Origin: Bettongia penicillata ogilbyi
Taxonomy: Eukaryota > Chordata > Mammalia > Diprotodontia > Potoroidae
NCBI GenBank assembly: GCA_023548195.1
Contig: JAJHZJ010000399.1
Span: 8,127,100-8,191,099, forward strand
Length of the DNA stretch: 64,000 nt
Direction of reading: 5' to 3'
Position numbers and translations under genes: made by a program. Below the pieces are notes generated by a model. That model was not told where the DNA came from, did not search any database, and was given only the letters and a program-made list of their open reading frames with translations. The stretch's first letter is position 1, and each line of letters opens with the position of its first letter. This document shows, in pieces, positions 1 through 11,125 of this stretch.

Positions 1-217
1 CATTGTAGAAGATTTCCACATAAACCCCCTGAAGGAACAGAGCCTGGGAGGCAGCCCTGTCCCCACCTGAGAACCTGAATTTAATCTTACACTGAATAGC
101 AGCCAGGCCGCCACTGAAAGCCCTGAGGCTGGGGAGCAGCATTTGAATCTCAGACCCCAATCACTAGTGAGGCGGGGGTGGAGAGGGATCTCAGAAGTCA
201 AGTAACTGGCTGGAAAA

Positions 218-1303
218 ATGCCCAGAAAAGGAGAAAAAAATAAGACCATAGAAGGTTACTTTCTTGATAAACAGATGTTTCCTCCTTTACTTTCTGATGA
301 GGAAGAACAATGCTTACCATCAGGGAAAGATATAGAAGTCAAGGCCTCTGTATCCCAAACATCCAAAATAGGTATCCAATGGGCTCAGGCCATGGAAGAG
401 CTCAAAAAGGATTTTGAAAATCAAGTTAGACAGGTGGAGGAAAAACTGGGAAGAGAAATGAGAGAGATGCAAGAAAAGCATGAAAAACAGGTCAATACCC
501 TGCTAAAGGAGAGCCAAAAAAATGCTGAAGAAAATAACACCTTGAAAAATAGGCTAAATCAATTGGCAAAAGCGGTTCAAAAAGCCAATGAGGAGAAGAA
601 TACTTTCAAAAGCAGAATTAGCCAAAAGGAAAAGGAGGTTCAAAAGCTCATTGAAGAAAATAGTTCTCTCAAAATCAGAATGGAACAGATGGAGGCTAAT
701 GACTTTATGAGAAACCAAGAAATCATAAAACAAAACCAAAAGAATGAAAAAATGGAAGAGAATGTGAAATATCTCATGGGAAAAACAACTGACCTGGAAA
801 ATAGATCCAGGAGGGACAATTTAAAAATTATAGGACTACCTGAAAGCCATGATCAAAAAAGGACCCTAGACATCATCTTTCATGAAATTATCAAGGAAAA
901 CGGCCCTGAGATTCTAAAACCAGAGGGCAAAATAAGTATTCAAGGAATTCACCAATCACCATCTGAAAGAGATCCAAAAAGAGAAACTCCTAGGAACATT
1001 GTGGCCAAATGCCAGAATTCCCAGGTCAAGGAGAAAATATTGCAAGCAGCTAGAAAGAAACAATTCCAGTATTGTGGAAATACAATCAGGATAACACAAG
1101 ATCTAGCCGCTTCTACATTAAGGGATTGAAGGGCGTGGAATATGATATTCCAGAAGTCAAAGGAACTAGGACTAAAATCAAGAATCACCTACCCAGCAAA
1201 ACTGACTATAATACTTCAAGGGAAAATATGGTCTTTCAATGAAACAGAGGACTTTCAAGCATTCTTGATGAAAAGAAAATTTGACTTTCAAACACAAGAA
1301 TGA
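218..1303 (+). pseudogene. HAL1 copy 1 ORF1 (L1 ORF1p-like RNA-binding protein), one in-frame stop
   Basis: This would encode an L1 ORF1p-type nucleic-acid chaperone that coats the element's RNA in cytoplasmic particles. The start is the ATG of MPRKGEKNKT, the same start as in the other copies. Residues about 58-195 form a heptad-rich coiled coil (Glu/Lys/Gln with regular Leu/Met/Val), used for trimerisation in this family. RRDNLKIIGLPE marks the start of the RNA-recognition domain. The frame stays open to a TGA at 1127-1129 (codon 304) where other copies have Arg or Gln, then continues in frame through the C-terminal domain to TGA at 1301-1303. Fifteen bases coding for five residues near the end are missing between two AAAAGA repeats, an in-frame deletion. 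The unbroken ORF is 303 residues; the full frame is 361 codons counting the stop. Confidence 0.85.
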
Positions 1304-1431
1304 GAAGAAGCATGAAAAAGTAAACAGGAAAGAGAAGTCATAAGTCAAAGTTGAACTGTTTACATTCCTACATGGAAAGACAATATTTGTAACTCTTGAA
1401 GCTTTTCAGTATCTGGGTAGTTGGTGGGATT

Positions 1432-1480
1432 ACACACACACACACACAAACACACATGGACGCACACACAGAGTCAGCAC
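1432..1480 (+). repeat. CA microsatellite inside HAL1 3' UTR
   Basis: Imperfect (CA)n run interrupted by AA and TGGACG. The same place in the other HAL1 copies also carries a CA/TG run, so it was inherited from the element. Confidence 0.85.
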
Positions 1481-2304
1481 AGACTGAATTGAATAGGATG
1501 GGATCATATCTTTAAAAAATAAGGTAAATGTATAAGAGAAATGTATTGGGAGGAGAGAGGGAGAAATGGAATGGGGCAAATTATCTCTCATAGAAGAGGC
1601 AAGCAGGAGACTTTTTAGTGGAGGGAAAAAGAGGAGAGCTGAGAAAAAAAAACATGAAGTTTACTCTCATCACATTCAAATAAAGGAAGGAATAAAATGT
1701 ACACTCTTTTTGGTATGAAAACCTATCTTACAATACAGGAAAGTGAGGGAGAAGGGGATAAGCAGGGTAGGGGGGATGATGAAAGGGAGGGCAATGGGAG
1801 GAGGGAGCAATTTGAAATCAACATTCTTGGGGAGGGACAGGATCAAAAGAGAGAATAGAAGCAATGGGGGGCAGGATAGGATGGAGGGAAATATAGTTAG
1901 TCTTACACAACATGACTACTATGGAAGTCATTTGCAAAACTACACAGATATGGCCTATATTGAATTGCCTGCCTTCCCAAAGGGAATGGGTGGGATGGGA
2001 GGGATAGGGAGAAGTTGCAACTCAAGGCTTTAGGAAAAACTGTCAAGTATTGTTCTTGCTACTAGAAAATAAGAAATACAGATAATGGGGAACAGAAAGT
2101 TATCTGGTCCTACAGGACAAAAGTGAAGATGCGGACAAGGGAAGGGAAGGATGATAGAAGAGAGGGCAGATTGGTGATAGGGGAAATTAGAATGCTTGGT
2201 GTATGGGGGTGGGGGGAGGGGACAAATGGGGAGAAAATTTGGAACCCAAAATTTTGTGAAAATGAATGTAAAAAGTGAAATAAATAAATTTAACTAAAAA
2301 AAAA

Positions 2305-2516
2305 TGGGCAGCCTTTCTTTCCACTGAGACCCTCTAGCCTGCTCTTTTAAGGGAGAGCCCAAACACTGAGAATCCCCATACAAACTAGCTAACATGTTTT
2401 CCATCTGAATTTTTTCCTTCAGAATCTCATCTCTGCTTTCATACATAGTATGGTAGCCTGTTGATAAAATGAATGTAAAAAGTTAAATAAATAAATTTAT
2501 ATTAAAAAAAAAAAAA
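2305..2516 (+). mobile_element. Segment ending in a second HAL1-type 3' tail
   Basis: About 161 bp of unrecognised sequence (2305-2465) is followed at 2466-2516 by a second copy of the HAL1 terminal 35-40 nt and an A13 tract. It is either a severely 5'-truncated insertion or part of a composite that ended in two tails. No clear TSD flanks the short piece. Confidence 0.55.
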
Positions 2517-3340
2517 GAATCCCTGCTCCAACACTCTGCTAAGGTGAGAAGAAAGTACCAACCAGCACTGAGAAAGGGCATTTCCTTATCTGGGACTTCC
2601 CTATATGAACAAAATTTACAGGTTCAGCACTAATTCCTACTAAACCTAAAACACATCCAACTTACAAACAGTTCAACAAAGACAGGTACCTTCATTGAAG
2701 AGAAATTTCCATTCTCAGTTGGAGTTTTTGTATTCAGCTGACTTTCAGAATGTTGCCAAGTTAATGTGCCATAAAATAAAAAAATAAAGGTTTTGAAAAC
2801 CGCTAAAGCATTACTGGCAGGTTTTTAGTATGGTCCCACAAACAGAGTGTGAGTCTGTTGTGTGAAGACCAGCCTGGTTAAGTGTAGATGAGTAAATCAT
2901 TGGAAACTAACCTTCAATTGCATCATAAAGACAATCAACAAAGAAGCAGAAGACCAATGATGAACTTTAATAGAAGGAGCACTCACACCAATGAAATCAC
3001 AGATCTCAGAAGGATTAAAGCCAAGGAAATCATTTTAACTTTACAACATTACATTTAAAGGAGATGTGTGAAAATTCCCTCTCTAATTTGAGTTATGTAA
3101 AACTTGATCTTTTATATAGATTTTTTAAAGTGGGGCACTACTTCATTTGGTGTTCAAAATTATTGTTCAGATTTTGTTTATATATTTCAAAATTACATTG
3201 AATTACCTCATTTCTTGAAAAATGAATAAATTGAGCCAGAATGAAGATATTTTGTACTTGTTAGAACCTGGACACTTTAAGAGCGCATATAGGCTGCTGA
3301 AACAAGTAAGGATACAGTTCTGAAATTTCTTTTATATCTG
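2517..3340. other. No recognised element
   Basis: No repeat family recognised, no convincing ORF and no splice-flanked exon pattern. Moderately AT-rich, apparently single-copy sequence. Confidence 0.4.
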
Positions 3341-3344
3341 AAAA

Positions 3345-3560
3345 CATTATCATCATAATGGATGGAGTGCTGGAACTAGAGTCAGAAAGACCTGAAATCA
3401 GATCCAGCCTCAGACACTTACTGTGTGACCCTGGGCAAATCATTTCTCTTGCCTCCATTTCCTCATCTATAAAATGGATATAAAAGTGGCACCTGTCTTC
3501 CAAGGTTGCTGAAAGGATAAAACGAGATAATATTTGTAAAGCATTTTGCAAAATCTAAAG
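3345..3560 (+). repeat. MIR-like SINE
   Basis: Contains the MIR core order on this strand: a 'gagtcagaaagacctg' box, 'tgtgaccctgggcaa', then 'ttcctcatctataaaatg', and a tail ending near 'tttgtaaagcattttgcaaa'. Confidence 0.8.
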
Positions 3561-4267
3561 CAATATATATATTTACATCTTGAATTGTCCTTTTGGGGAA
3601 ATTGATTAAGCCATTGACTTATCAAAGTGGATGTCCTTTCCCCTTCTATGCATATTCAATTCATATTCCATCCCAAATCTTGATTTCATTCCATGTTTAT
3701 ACCTGAATTGAGTTCTCCTTTGGGGTATTAGTTGCTATAATTAAAAAGCAAACATCTAATTTAATCATTTAAAGAGGAAGAGTTTGGGTTCTCCCTGAAT
3801 TTTTAAAAACATAATTATAAAGGCCCTTTCAAAAGCACCATATGGTTTATTGTAGCACAGTAAACACATTTTTAATGGCATTATGCCCAGTGAATTCAGC
3901 TGTGCACAGCTAGAGGGAAGAAGCAAGAAAATTATCTAGGCCAGGTATGAATTGATGAAGATGGGTAAGTTCAAAGCTAATTCAAAGATACATTTAAACC
4001 TTGAAGACACACACAAACCTGGTAGTTTGTAACTAGCAATCACTTATAAAATGGAGAACTTGTTTAAAAAAAAAAAGCATCAGGGTAAACATCCAAGAGT
4101 CTTATTTAATGGATATATAAACACAGTTTCATCACCATGAGCAAAATGAAAGTGAGAAGTCCCAGGAAATAAATGAGTTAAGCATCAAAATCATCCCATC
4201 CTTAAATTATCTTATATTTATATTGCACTATAATTCTATTCATTTCTATTCCAAATGTGTAAATGAA
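3561..4267. other. No recognised element
   Basis: AT-rich sequence with no repeat family or gene that I can identify. Short A-runs only. Confidence 0.4.
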
Positions 4268-4395
4268 TGAATGAAAAAGCATTCATTAAGTGATTACTGT
4301 GTGTCTAGTAGCTGTAAACACAAATTAAAAAGCAAACATTGTTCCTGTTCACAAAGAATTTACATTCTAATAGGATATCACACATAGGGGAGTAG
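4268..4395 (+). repeat. THER/MAR-type SINE fragment
   Basis: Decayed form of the recurring motif 'attcattaagtgattactgtgtg' followed by the 'gttcctgttcacaaagaatttacattctaata' block. Better copies of the same block lie at 20475, 41485 and 56280. Confidence 0.6.
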
Positions 4396-4500
4396 TGCCT
4401 AAAATGGACATACAAAAGTACTTTTGCATCTTGTGACTTCTAGCTTTGTTCAAGGTTAGCTCAAAGGCCACCTCTTACAAGGAAAGGACACTTTGGAATA
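4396..4500 (+). repeat. L2 fragment
   Basis: The block 'caaggttagctcaaaggc' followed by 'cacctcttacaag' matches the L2 3' region and recurs almost unchanged in the larger L2 piece at 6430-6490. Confidence 0.6.
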
Positions 4501-4699
4501 CCCAAACCATATTTACACCCATGAAGGAATCCTAAAGGTATATCTGTCCTGTCTACCTTGCTGCCTCATGAATCATTTAATGATATACATTACTTTGAGA
4601 TTTGAAATGACACATTATAAACACAAAGTGTTTCACAGTGGAAAGAATACTAGATTTGGAATAAAAAAAAAATGTTGTTTTGATTCCTGCCACTGGGGT

Positions 4700-4978
4700 A
4701 GGGGTAGACAGGGAATAAGCATTTATTAAGTACTTACTATGTTCCCAGCACTGTGTCAAACTCTTTACAAATATCTCATTGACCCTCACACCAGCCCTCA
4801 GAAATAGATGTTGTTATTATTCTTATTTTACAGATAGTGAAACCAAGGTAGACAGTGGTTAAGAAACTTACTGATGGTCACAAAGCTAGGTAAGTGTGTG
4901 AGGCAGGACTGTAACTCAGGTGTTCCTGACTCCTGGACAGTGCTCTATACACTGTGCTATCTCCATGCCCCACTTGCC
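4700..4978 (-). repeat. MIR/THER-like SINE, antisense
   Basis: Reads 'atttattaagtacttacta', a 'ttttacagatagtgaaacc' block, then 'gtcacaaagctaggtaagt' and 'gttcctgactcctgg', which is the MIR core in reverse orientation. Confidence 0.75.
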
Positions 4979-5130
4979 ACTGGAATAATCCTGGATAAGT
5001 CATTTCAGGTCAACCTCATTTTTTTCTTCTGTAAAATGAGAAGATTGACGCTTGGAACCTCAGTATTTTCATCTGCAAAATAAGAGGATTAACTAGATAA
5101 CTTCTAACTATCCTCTTCTATCATTTTATG
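4979..5130 (+). repeat. MIR-like SINE fragment
   Basis: Has 'ttcttctgtaaaatgagaag' and a 'taactagataacttctaa' tail, typical of the MIR 3' half in sense orientation. Confidence 0.6.
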
Positions 5131-5224
5131 ACTTAGTTCTGCATATGAGGGAACTTACTATCTCTATAGCAACAAACAGAGCATGTGGTTATTCTTAAGT
5201 ACTTTTTCAAAAAACATCTCTCAA

Positions 5225-5432
5225 AGGAGGCAATGTGGTACAGTAGAAAAAGTCTTGTATTTGTGAATTACAGGATCTGAGTCAAAATTCCAACTCTGCT
5301 ACTTACTACCTGTATGATCTTAGGCAAGTCTAATCTCCCCAGGACTCAGCTTCCTAGTCTTTGAAATGAAAAGGTTGGACTAGGTGGTCTTTAAGATCCC
5401 TTCCAACTTGAGGTCTATAACCCAAGGATCTA
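5225..5432 (+). repeat. MIR3/THER-like SINE
   Basis: Nearly complete: 5' 'ggcaatgtggtacagtag', central 'tgatcttaggcaagtc', then 'ggttggactaggtggtcttt' and 'aagatcccttccaacttgag'. Confidence 0.8.
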
Positions 5433-5810
5433 CGAAGTAGAGACTTTTCAGTGTATTCTGCAGAAAATATTCAATGGCTTCCCATTTTAAATATAATTAG
5501 TATGAAATTCTTTTAGTGGAAAATATGTTGCCTGGTTTATGATAAGTGATTTAAGTTAACTAATCAGAATCCAGAGCTATCCAACATTTGGGAAAACTGT
5601 GGCAGACAACCAGCACATCCCAAGAGAAAGAAAGGCCCATTTTTTGTGTGTGAACTGTTGTATTAACTAAAATGTCAACTTGTATACATTAGATGTGGAT
5701 TATGCATTATATTTATCAATATATATATATATATATATGCCATTCCCTTCCCCCCTCCCTCCTCTAATCAAAAGTTTTTACGGCAAACATTGTCCTATAT
5801 CCTGGTATCT
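5433..5810. other. Unrecognised sequence with a TA microsatellite
   Basis: No gene recognised. Includes a perfect TA run at 5718-5739 and a pyrimidine-rich stretch after it. Confidence 0.5.
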
Positions 5811-5817
5811 AGCACCT

Positions 5818-5935
5818 TGGATGGATGGATGGATGGATGGACGGATGGACGGATGGACGGACAGATGGACGGACGGACGGACGGACGGACGGATGGATGG
5901 ATGGATGGATGGATGGATGGATGGATGGATGGATA
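5818..5935 (+). repeat. TGGA/CGGA tetranucleotide array
   Basis: About 29 four-base units, almost pure in phase. The ends are (TGGA)n and the middle is a run of CGGA with single interruptions such as CAGA. Three frames stay open across it, which is an artefact of the period. Confidence 0.95.
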
Positions 5936-6194
5936 CTACATAAGTGCTGTCAAAAGTATCTCTCCTTCACATTACCCAATTTTTATCTGTTCATTTGTCA
6001 GTACCTGACTCCTCTTGAAAAAAAGGCTAATTTAAGCTCAGTTGACATCATCATCAGAGTTTCTGAGTCAAAACAGTAAACAAGGGGAGGAAAGATGATA
6101 CTTTTCCTTGCTTGGCATGTATGGTTGTGTTACAATGAAAGGTGGGGACTGCCTTGGTAGATCTACATGCAGTGTCTTAGAAATATTTTAGATA
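5936..6194. other. No recognised element
   Basis: Unique-looking sequence between the tetranucleotide array and the L2 fragment. No feature seen. Confidence 0.4.
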
Positions 6195-6520
6195 TCTATG
6201 TCTCTACCCTGCTCAAGATGGCGCCCTAGTGCCTTTAGGATAAAATATGAAATAATCTTCTGACAATGAAAGCCCCTTCACAATCTGACTGCAGCCTTCC
6301 TTTTCAGTCTTATTATTATTACTCTCCTTTATACACAATACTGACTTTTTGCTGTTCCATAAGTCCAGCATTCCCTATCTCTATGCCCAGCCTGTCCCCC
6401 ATGCCTAAAATGGATGAACTTCTCACTCTTGCCTCTTGTGACTTCTAGTTTTGTTCAAGGTTAGCTCAAAGGCCACCTCTTACAAGAAGCTTATCTTGAT
6501 GCCCCAAAATTATTAGTGCT
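6195..6520 (+). repeat. L2 fragment
   Basis: Follows the L2 3' order: 'aaagccccttcacaatctga', a pyrimidine-rich middle, 'actcttgcctcttgtgactt', then 'ggttagctcaaaggccacct' and 'aagcttatcttgatgcccc'. Confidence 0.7.
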
Positions 6521-6529
6521 CCCCTCCTC

Positions 6530-6765
6530 AATTGCTTTGTGGCAAAGTGGATAGAGTACTAGTTCTGGAGTCAGGAGTATTTGAGTTCAAATCTGGCCTC
6601 AGACACTAACTGTGTGGTCCTGAACAAGTCACTTAAACCCCTGTTTTCCAGTTTCCTCATCTGTAAAATGTGGATAATAATAGCAGCTACCTCTCAGTGT
6701 TTGTAGTGAGAGCCAAATGATATAATAATTATAAAGCATGGAGCACAGCACCTGGCACTGAGGAA
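6530..6765 (+). repeat. tRNA-derived/MIR composite SINE
   Basis: Starts with a tRNA-like head ('ggcaaagtggatagagtact', 'ttgagttcaaatctggcctc'), then the MIR core ('ctgaacaagtcacttaaacc', 'ttcctcatctgtaaaatgtg') and a decayed tail. Confidence 0.8.
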
Positions 6766-7784
6766 TGTTTGTAACAACCACTTTAATTGTGGGCCTATTC
6801 TCCCTAGGGACCAAAGTAGAGGAGAATCCAATCCCAGTGTCAAAGGTTTTTGTACTTAGGTTTTTGCTGTAACTTTTCAGTAAATATCCCTTTTAAAGTA
6901 TTAATTAATGTTAATTAGATAATTTATATTGAAAAATCAACTAACAATTAATATTGGGGAAGATGGTATGTAGTAGGGAAGATAGTAACTGGATGAATAA
7001 ATGTAGGGGAGGGAGACAAATGAGATAGGGGAGCATGAACAATCATATTAGGAAAAAAATACCACCAATCCCTCAGAGCTACTTCTAGATCCTTGATGGG
7101 GAGAAGTAACCTTGCCCTGGGTACCCAACCTGCCAGTGGAGTGGGGATCAACAGAGTGAGCCCAGAGTTCGTGCGTTAAATTCATATAAATCATTGCTGA
7201 TAAGCATTTGGGCAGAAAACTATCTGCAGTGTTGGTCAAAGGGTTAGTTTTGCTTAATTTTTAAGTCACTTAAAGTCTAGCTCTTTAAGGAATTAGAAAT
7301 TTTATGTGAGGAGCATTAAAAAGCATCTTCTCTCTCCAAGTTATTCATTGTGGTGAACATTTCCCTATAAACAGCTGCCTATCTCGAGGGCATTTGAGTC
7401 CCAGAGAACAAACATAGCCAGGATCTGTCTGTACCATCTGGAGGAGTTATTTCAACAGGAGCATTCCCAAATGATATCTTCTCACTCACTTTGCAGCTCT
7501 AATCTAGCCACCACCATCAAAAAGATTCCCATCTCAGGAGATAAATGTTGGCACGCTGCAGTCAGAGTCTGCAGACAGTGATTGCATGTTGGCTTCCCAC
7601 ACCATTCATGGAAGAGATCGGTAACGGGAGATTTTTCTTTTCTCTTTAAGCAATTTGTCTAGCTTTTTCCCTGTCGTATTATAGATTGGATAGTCATAGG
7701 AACAAAGGCCACACATAAGTGATATGGAGGCAGCAAAATGTTGCATTGTTTGGGAAGCAAACAGGTTGCATTTATACTTTATAT
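6766..7784. other. No recognised element (long unique stretch)
   Basis: About 1 kb without a repeat I recognise. 7330-7700 is of high complexity and could be conserved noncoding DNA, but no splice signals or coding frame support an exon. Confidence 0.4.
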
Positions 7785-8264
7785 CACAGAACCGTGAGAT
7801 TTTAGAGCTGAAAGAAGCCCCAATAGCCATCTAGGCCAGTCCATACCTAAAGGAATCCTTCTACAACATAGTCAACAGAGGGTAATCCAGCTGATACCTA
7901 AAGACCTCGAAAGAGGAAGAACCTGCAAGCTTTGGGGGCCGCCCATCCCACTTTGGAACAGCTCTGATGGTTAGGAAACTTTTCCTGACATCAAGCCTAC
8001 ATTGACTTCTTCCACTCATTGCTCCTAGTTCTGACCCCTGAAGTCCAGATGGATAAATTTCATCCCTGCTGCACAATACAGTACCAAAAATGTTTAAGTG
8101 TATAACTCTCACTTCCCTCAGATCTCCAGTTCCTAAATAGTTCCAGTTTCTTTTACCAGTCCTGATATGACATGGAAGTTAAGGCCTTCAGTTATTCTAA
8201 CTGTCATCCTCTGAGTTCTCTCCAGCTCATGGACATGCTTCTTAATCTGTGCTTCCTGGAACTG

Positions 8265-8987
8265 GAGAGTAGGAGTAATAGCAAGCATTTTTATAGTGTT
8301 TTAAGAATTGCAAAGCAGACTTCAGAGAGGCCTGGAAGGATTTCTATAAACTAATGAGTAAAATGAGCAGAACCAGGAGAACATTGTACACAGTAACAAC
8401 CACAGTGTGTGAGGACCCTTTCTGATAGACTTAACCCTTCACAGCAGTGAAAGGACCTGAAACATTCCCAAAGGACTCTTGAGGCAAAATGCCATCCACA
8501 TCCAGAGAAAAAACTATGGAATTGAAATGCAGAATGAAGCAGACTATTTTCTTTTTTGTTATGTTTTGTTTTGTTTTTTCTCATAGTTTCTCCCATTCAT
8601 TTTAATTCTTCTATGCAACTAATGTGAAAATGTGGTTAATAAGAATATATGTGTAGAACCTATATAAGACTGCATGCCATCTGAAGGAGGGAATGGGGAG
8701 GAAGGGGGAGAAAATCTAAGACTTATGGAAGTGATTGTAGAAAAATGAAAACAAATAAACTAATTTAAAAAAAAGAATTGCAAAGCACTTTTTCATATGT
8801 TAATTCAATTGATCCTCATAATTCTGCAAAGTGCTATTTAATCTCCATTTTACAGATGAAGAAACTGGGGCACAGAGAGGTTAAGCGACACTTTTAGGGT
8901 CACACAACTAGTATATGAAGTAAGATTCAAACTCAGGTCTCCTTGACTCCAAATCCTATACTCTCTTCACTTAGCTGCCTGGTTATA
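8265..8987 (-). repeat. MIR-like SINE, antisense, split by an L1 insertion
   Basis: The left part (8265-8317) reads 'atttttatagtgttttaaga', and the right part (8773-8987) continues with 'cattttacagatgaagaaac' and 'ccttgactccaaatcctata'. The halves join across the L1 with a 15-bp duplication. Confidence 0.8.
8318..8772 (+). mobile_element. 5'-truncated L1 3' end with 15-bp TSD
   Basis: Contains the L1 3' UTR blocks seen at 40620-41076 ('gagaacattgtacacagtaa', 'ccatccacatccagagaaa', 'gactgcatgccatctgaagg') and ends in A8. The TSD 'aagaattgcaaagca' lies at 8303-8317 and 8773-8787. The left site follows TTTT, as expected for L1 endonuclease. Confidence 0.9.
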
Positions 8988-9275
8988 CAATATTGCGGTG
9001 TCCTGATAAAGGCACAGTACAGAGGAATCATCATTTTGTTCCTGCAAGCTATACCTCTTTCAATACAGTGCCAATGATCTAATTAGCCCTTTCGGATGCT
9101 AAATCATGCTGTTAACTCCTTGAGTTCGTGGTCTACTGAACTCTCCAGGTCATCTTCCATCAAACTGCTGCCTCTCCTTGCTTCTATATCATCAATCCTA
9201 TGCCACAAAAGTTGATTTTTTTAAATTCAAGTGTATCACTTTTATCTGTTGAATTTTATTTTACTAAATTTCACC

Positions 9276-10284
9276 TACTACTTTGGCCATGTAAGGGTTT
9301 GTGCTTGTTTTGTTGGGTTTGTTTTGGTCAAATCCTGCCATCCAGTATGTCAGCAATCTGCCAGTTTCATTATCTGCAAATGTGATGAGAATGATAAGCA
9401 AATTTCTGACCTACAATTATAATGAGGTACAGTGTACTCATGACCCTGAAATAGCATTAATTTCATAATAGGGTTGGGAAAACTCAATTCATTTCCCTTC
9501 ACTAAAGTGAACTGATATAACTCTTTACTCCATGAAGGTGACCCTGACTTCTTGATGGCTACGAGCAAGTAAGCTATGGCAGGTCTTCCCATGCTGGAAT
9601 GACATCAAGTATGGCCCTGAAAGTAGACCATGGCCTGTCATCCAAGGACCAGTCTCAATAAGTTCAAAGAGGTTCATCATCTGAAGATTGGCAATCTTTT
9701 TGGTTGATTTTGATTGAACATTCAAATTTCTTTTGGCTAAAACAAGTACTTAAATTGGTAAGATATGTATTTCAGTAAGAGAGAATGAGAGGTCAATTCT
9801 GATCATCAGAAACATCATGTACAACTGCCCGGTGGTGGGAGAAGGCAGGAAGAGATAAGGAAATACCAAGCAGTGTAGTTTATTTAGAACACAGAATATG
9901 TGAAAAGGAGGCATAGGAAATAACACTGGAAAAGAATGGTAGTGTCAGATAATGGAGTGTCTTAAAATGGAGGTCCACTGAAGGTTTGTAAAAGATACCC
10001 CCAAAAAATGATCATTGTTGGGATTTTTTAAGATCTAAAGTCTAAAACTTGCTTTGTATCTTAGTATATGTGCTGCTTGTCAGTCTAGAATTTTTTATTT
10101 GCACTTTGAAACTAACTGCTTGCTTACATTTGGGATTTGTTATTTCAATATCCCACTTCCTATAATACTACCAAATAATTAACAATGAAGTTTATCTAGC
10201 CTTCTGATTTCTGGATAAAACTAAGGTATACAATAATTTGGAAAAATTCTCTGAGTTCACTCTGATATAATTTAAGGAGCCTTT
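9276..10284. other. Unrecognised sequence, possible old repeat at 9430-9760
   Basis: No gene recognised. The block at 9430-9760 has the feel of an old interspersed repeat, but I cannot name it and it has no second copy in this window. Confidence 0.3.
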
Positions 10285-10382
10285 AGTGTCCTTGAGGGAA
10301 GAGACTTCCATTTTTTTATCTTTATATCCCCAGTGCCTAGCACTATACCTGGCATATAGTAGGCACTTAATTGTTGAAGGAA
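10285..10382 (+). repeat. L2 3' end fragment
   Basis: Reads 'ccttgagggaagagacttcc', 'ccccagtgcctagcactata' and 'ggcatatagtaggcacttaa', the end of L2. Confidence 0.8.
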
Positions 10383-10897
10383 ATGAAAACTTTGGACTCA
10401 ACAGTTAAACCTATGCTCAAAAGTACAAGAGGTATGGGGACTATGGGTCAGCAATAGGACTTGAAATACAGGATGGTGAAAAAAATCAAAAATATAGATC
10501 TTAATGACTTTTAATCTAAATCAATTAAACCATGCCTCTAGCTTCCTGCTTTTAGAGGGCATGCAGTGTGGGGTAAGTTAGGCACATGAAATGCAGCTGT
10601 GGCATCTAATAGCATTCATCCTTACACTATCAGGCTGCAGAGAAAAATGGTACAGACTAAAACAAGACCAATAGAAAGGCATTGAAGGAAAGGACATAGC
10701 TGATTTCTCAACTCAATCCTGGTTGGTTTCAGGAAGCAAAGACATATTGACATAATGGCAATGGAAAGAGTTGCCCCAGGGCTTCCAGTTGTAAGGGTCT
10801 CCAAAACGCCATTTTGCATTTTAAAATTCTCTTTAACAAAATGATTGAAATGTCTCATTCTTATTTTAAAATTAATTTGAGGGTAATTTTCTTATTG
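10383..10897. other. No recognised element
   Basis: Nothing recognised apart from short A/T runs. Confidence 0.4.
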
Positions 10898-11125
10898 AGA
10901 GCTAGGTGACACGGTGGATAGAGAACTCGGTCTGGAGTCAGGAAAACTTGAGTTCAAATTCAGTCTCAGACACTAGCTGTGTGACTCTGGGCAATCCACT
11001 TAACCTTCTTTGCCTCTGTAAATTGGTCTGGGGAAAGAAATAACAAATCACTCCAGTATCCTTACCAAGAAAACCCCTTTTGGGGATCACAGAGTCAGAC
11101 ACAACTGAAAACAAAGACTAAAAAC
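10898..11125 (+). repeat. tRNA-derived composite SINE (marsupial SINE1-like)
   Basis: Complete unit: 'gctaggtgacacggtggata' tRNA-like head with a B-box-like 'gagttcaaattcagtctcag', the MIR core 'tgtgtgactctgggcaatcc', then the unit 'ccagtatccttaccaagaaa' and 'gatcacagagtcagacacaa'. The same unit occurs in reverse at 43176-43627 and 52318-52560. Confidence 0.85.

Larger units (their letters stand above)
1..2304 (+). mobile_element. HAL1 (ORF1-only L1-type) retrotransposon, copy 1, 5' end outside window
   Basis: The window opens inside the 5' UTR; position 1 matches about 13192 of copy 2. ORF1 follows at 218, then a purine-rich 3' UTR with a CA repeat (about 1432-1480), and a tail with AATAAA motifs ending in A9 at 2296-2304. 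There is no ORF2 between ORF1 and the tail. The layout matches the known mammalian half-L1 class, in which the element keeps only the L1 ORF1 and borrows L1 enzymes. Confidence 0.9.
7785..9275 (-). mobile_element. L3/CR1-type LINE 3' region, antisense, interrupted
   Basis: On the + strand it begins at the 3'-terminal side ('agaaccgtgagattttagag'), runs through 'ggttaggaaacttttcctga' and 'catcctctgagttctctcca', and resumes after an insertion with 'ctaattagccctttcggatg' and 'ttgattttttt' near 9210. This order matches the CR1/L3 3' region. About 725 bp at 8265-8987 is a nested MIR that itself contains an L1. Confidence 0.65.

Noticed and set aside
1676..2033. ORFs on both strands at 1676-2033 (96 codons on +)
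   Set aside because: They lie in the HAL1 3' UTR, recur in every copy and have no conserved product.
5680..6079. Three overlapping ORFs rich in Met-Asp-Gly-Trp
   Set aside because: A four-base repeat is open in all three frames; no real protein.
10898..10990. Possible tRNA gene
   Set aside because: The tRNA-like A/B-box similarity is the head of a composite SINE, followed directly by a MIR core; no cloverleaf is kept.
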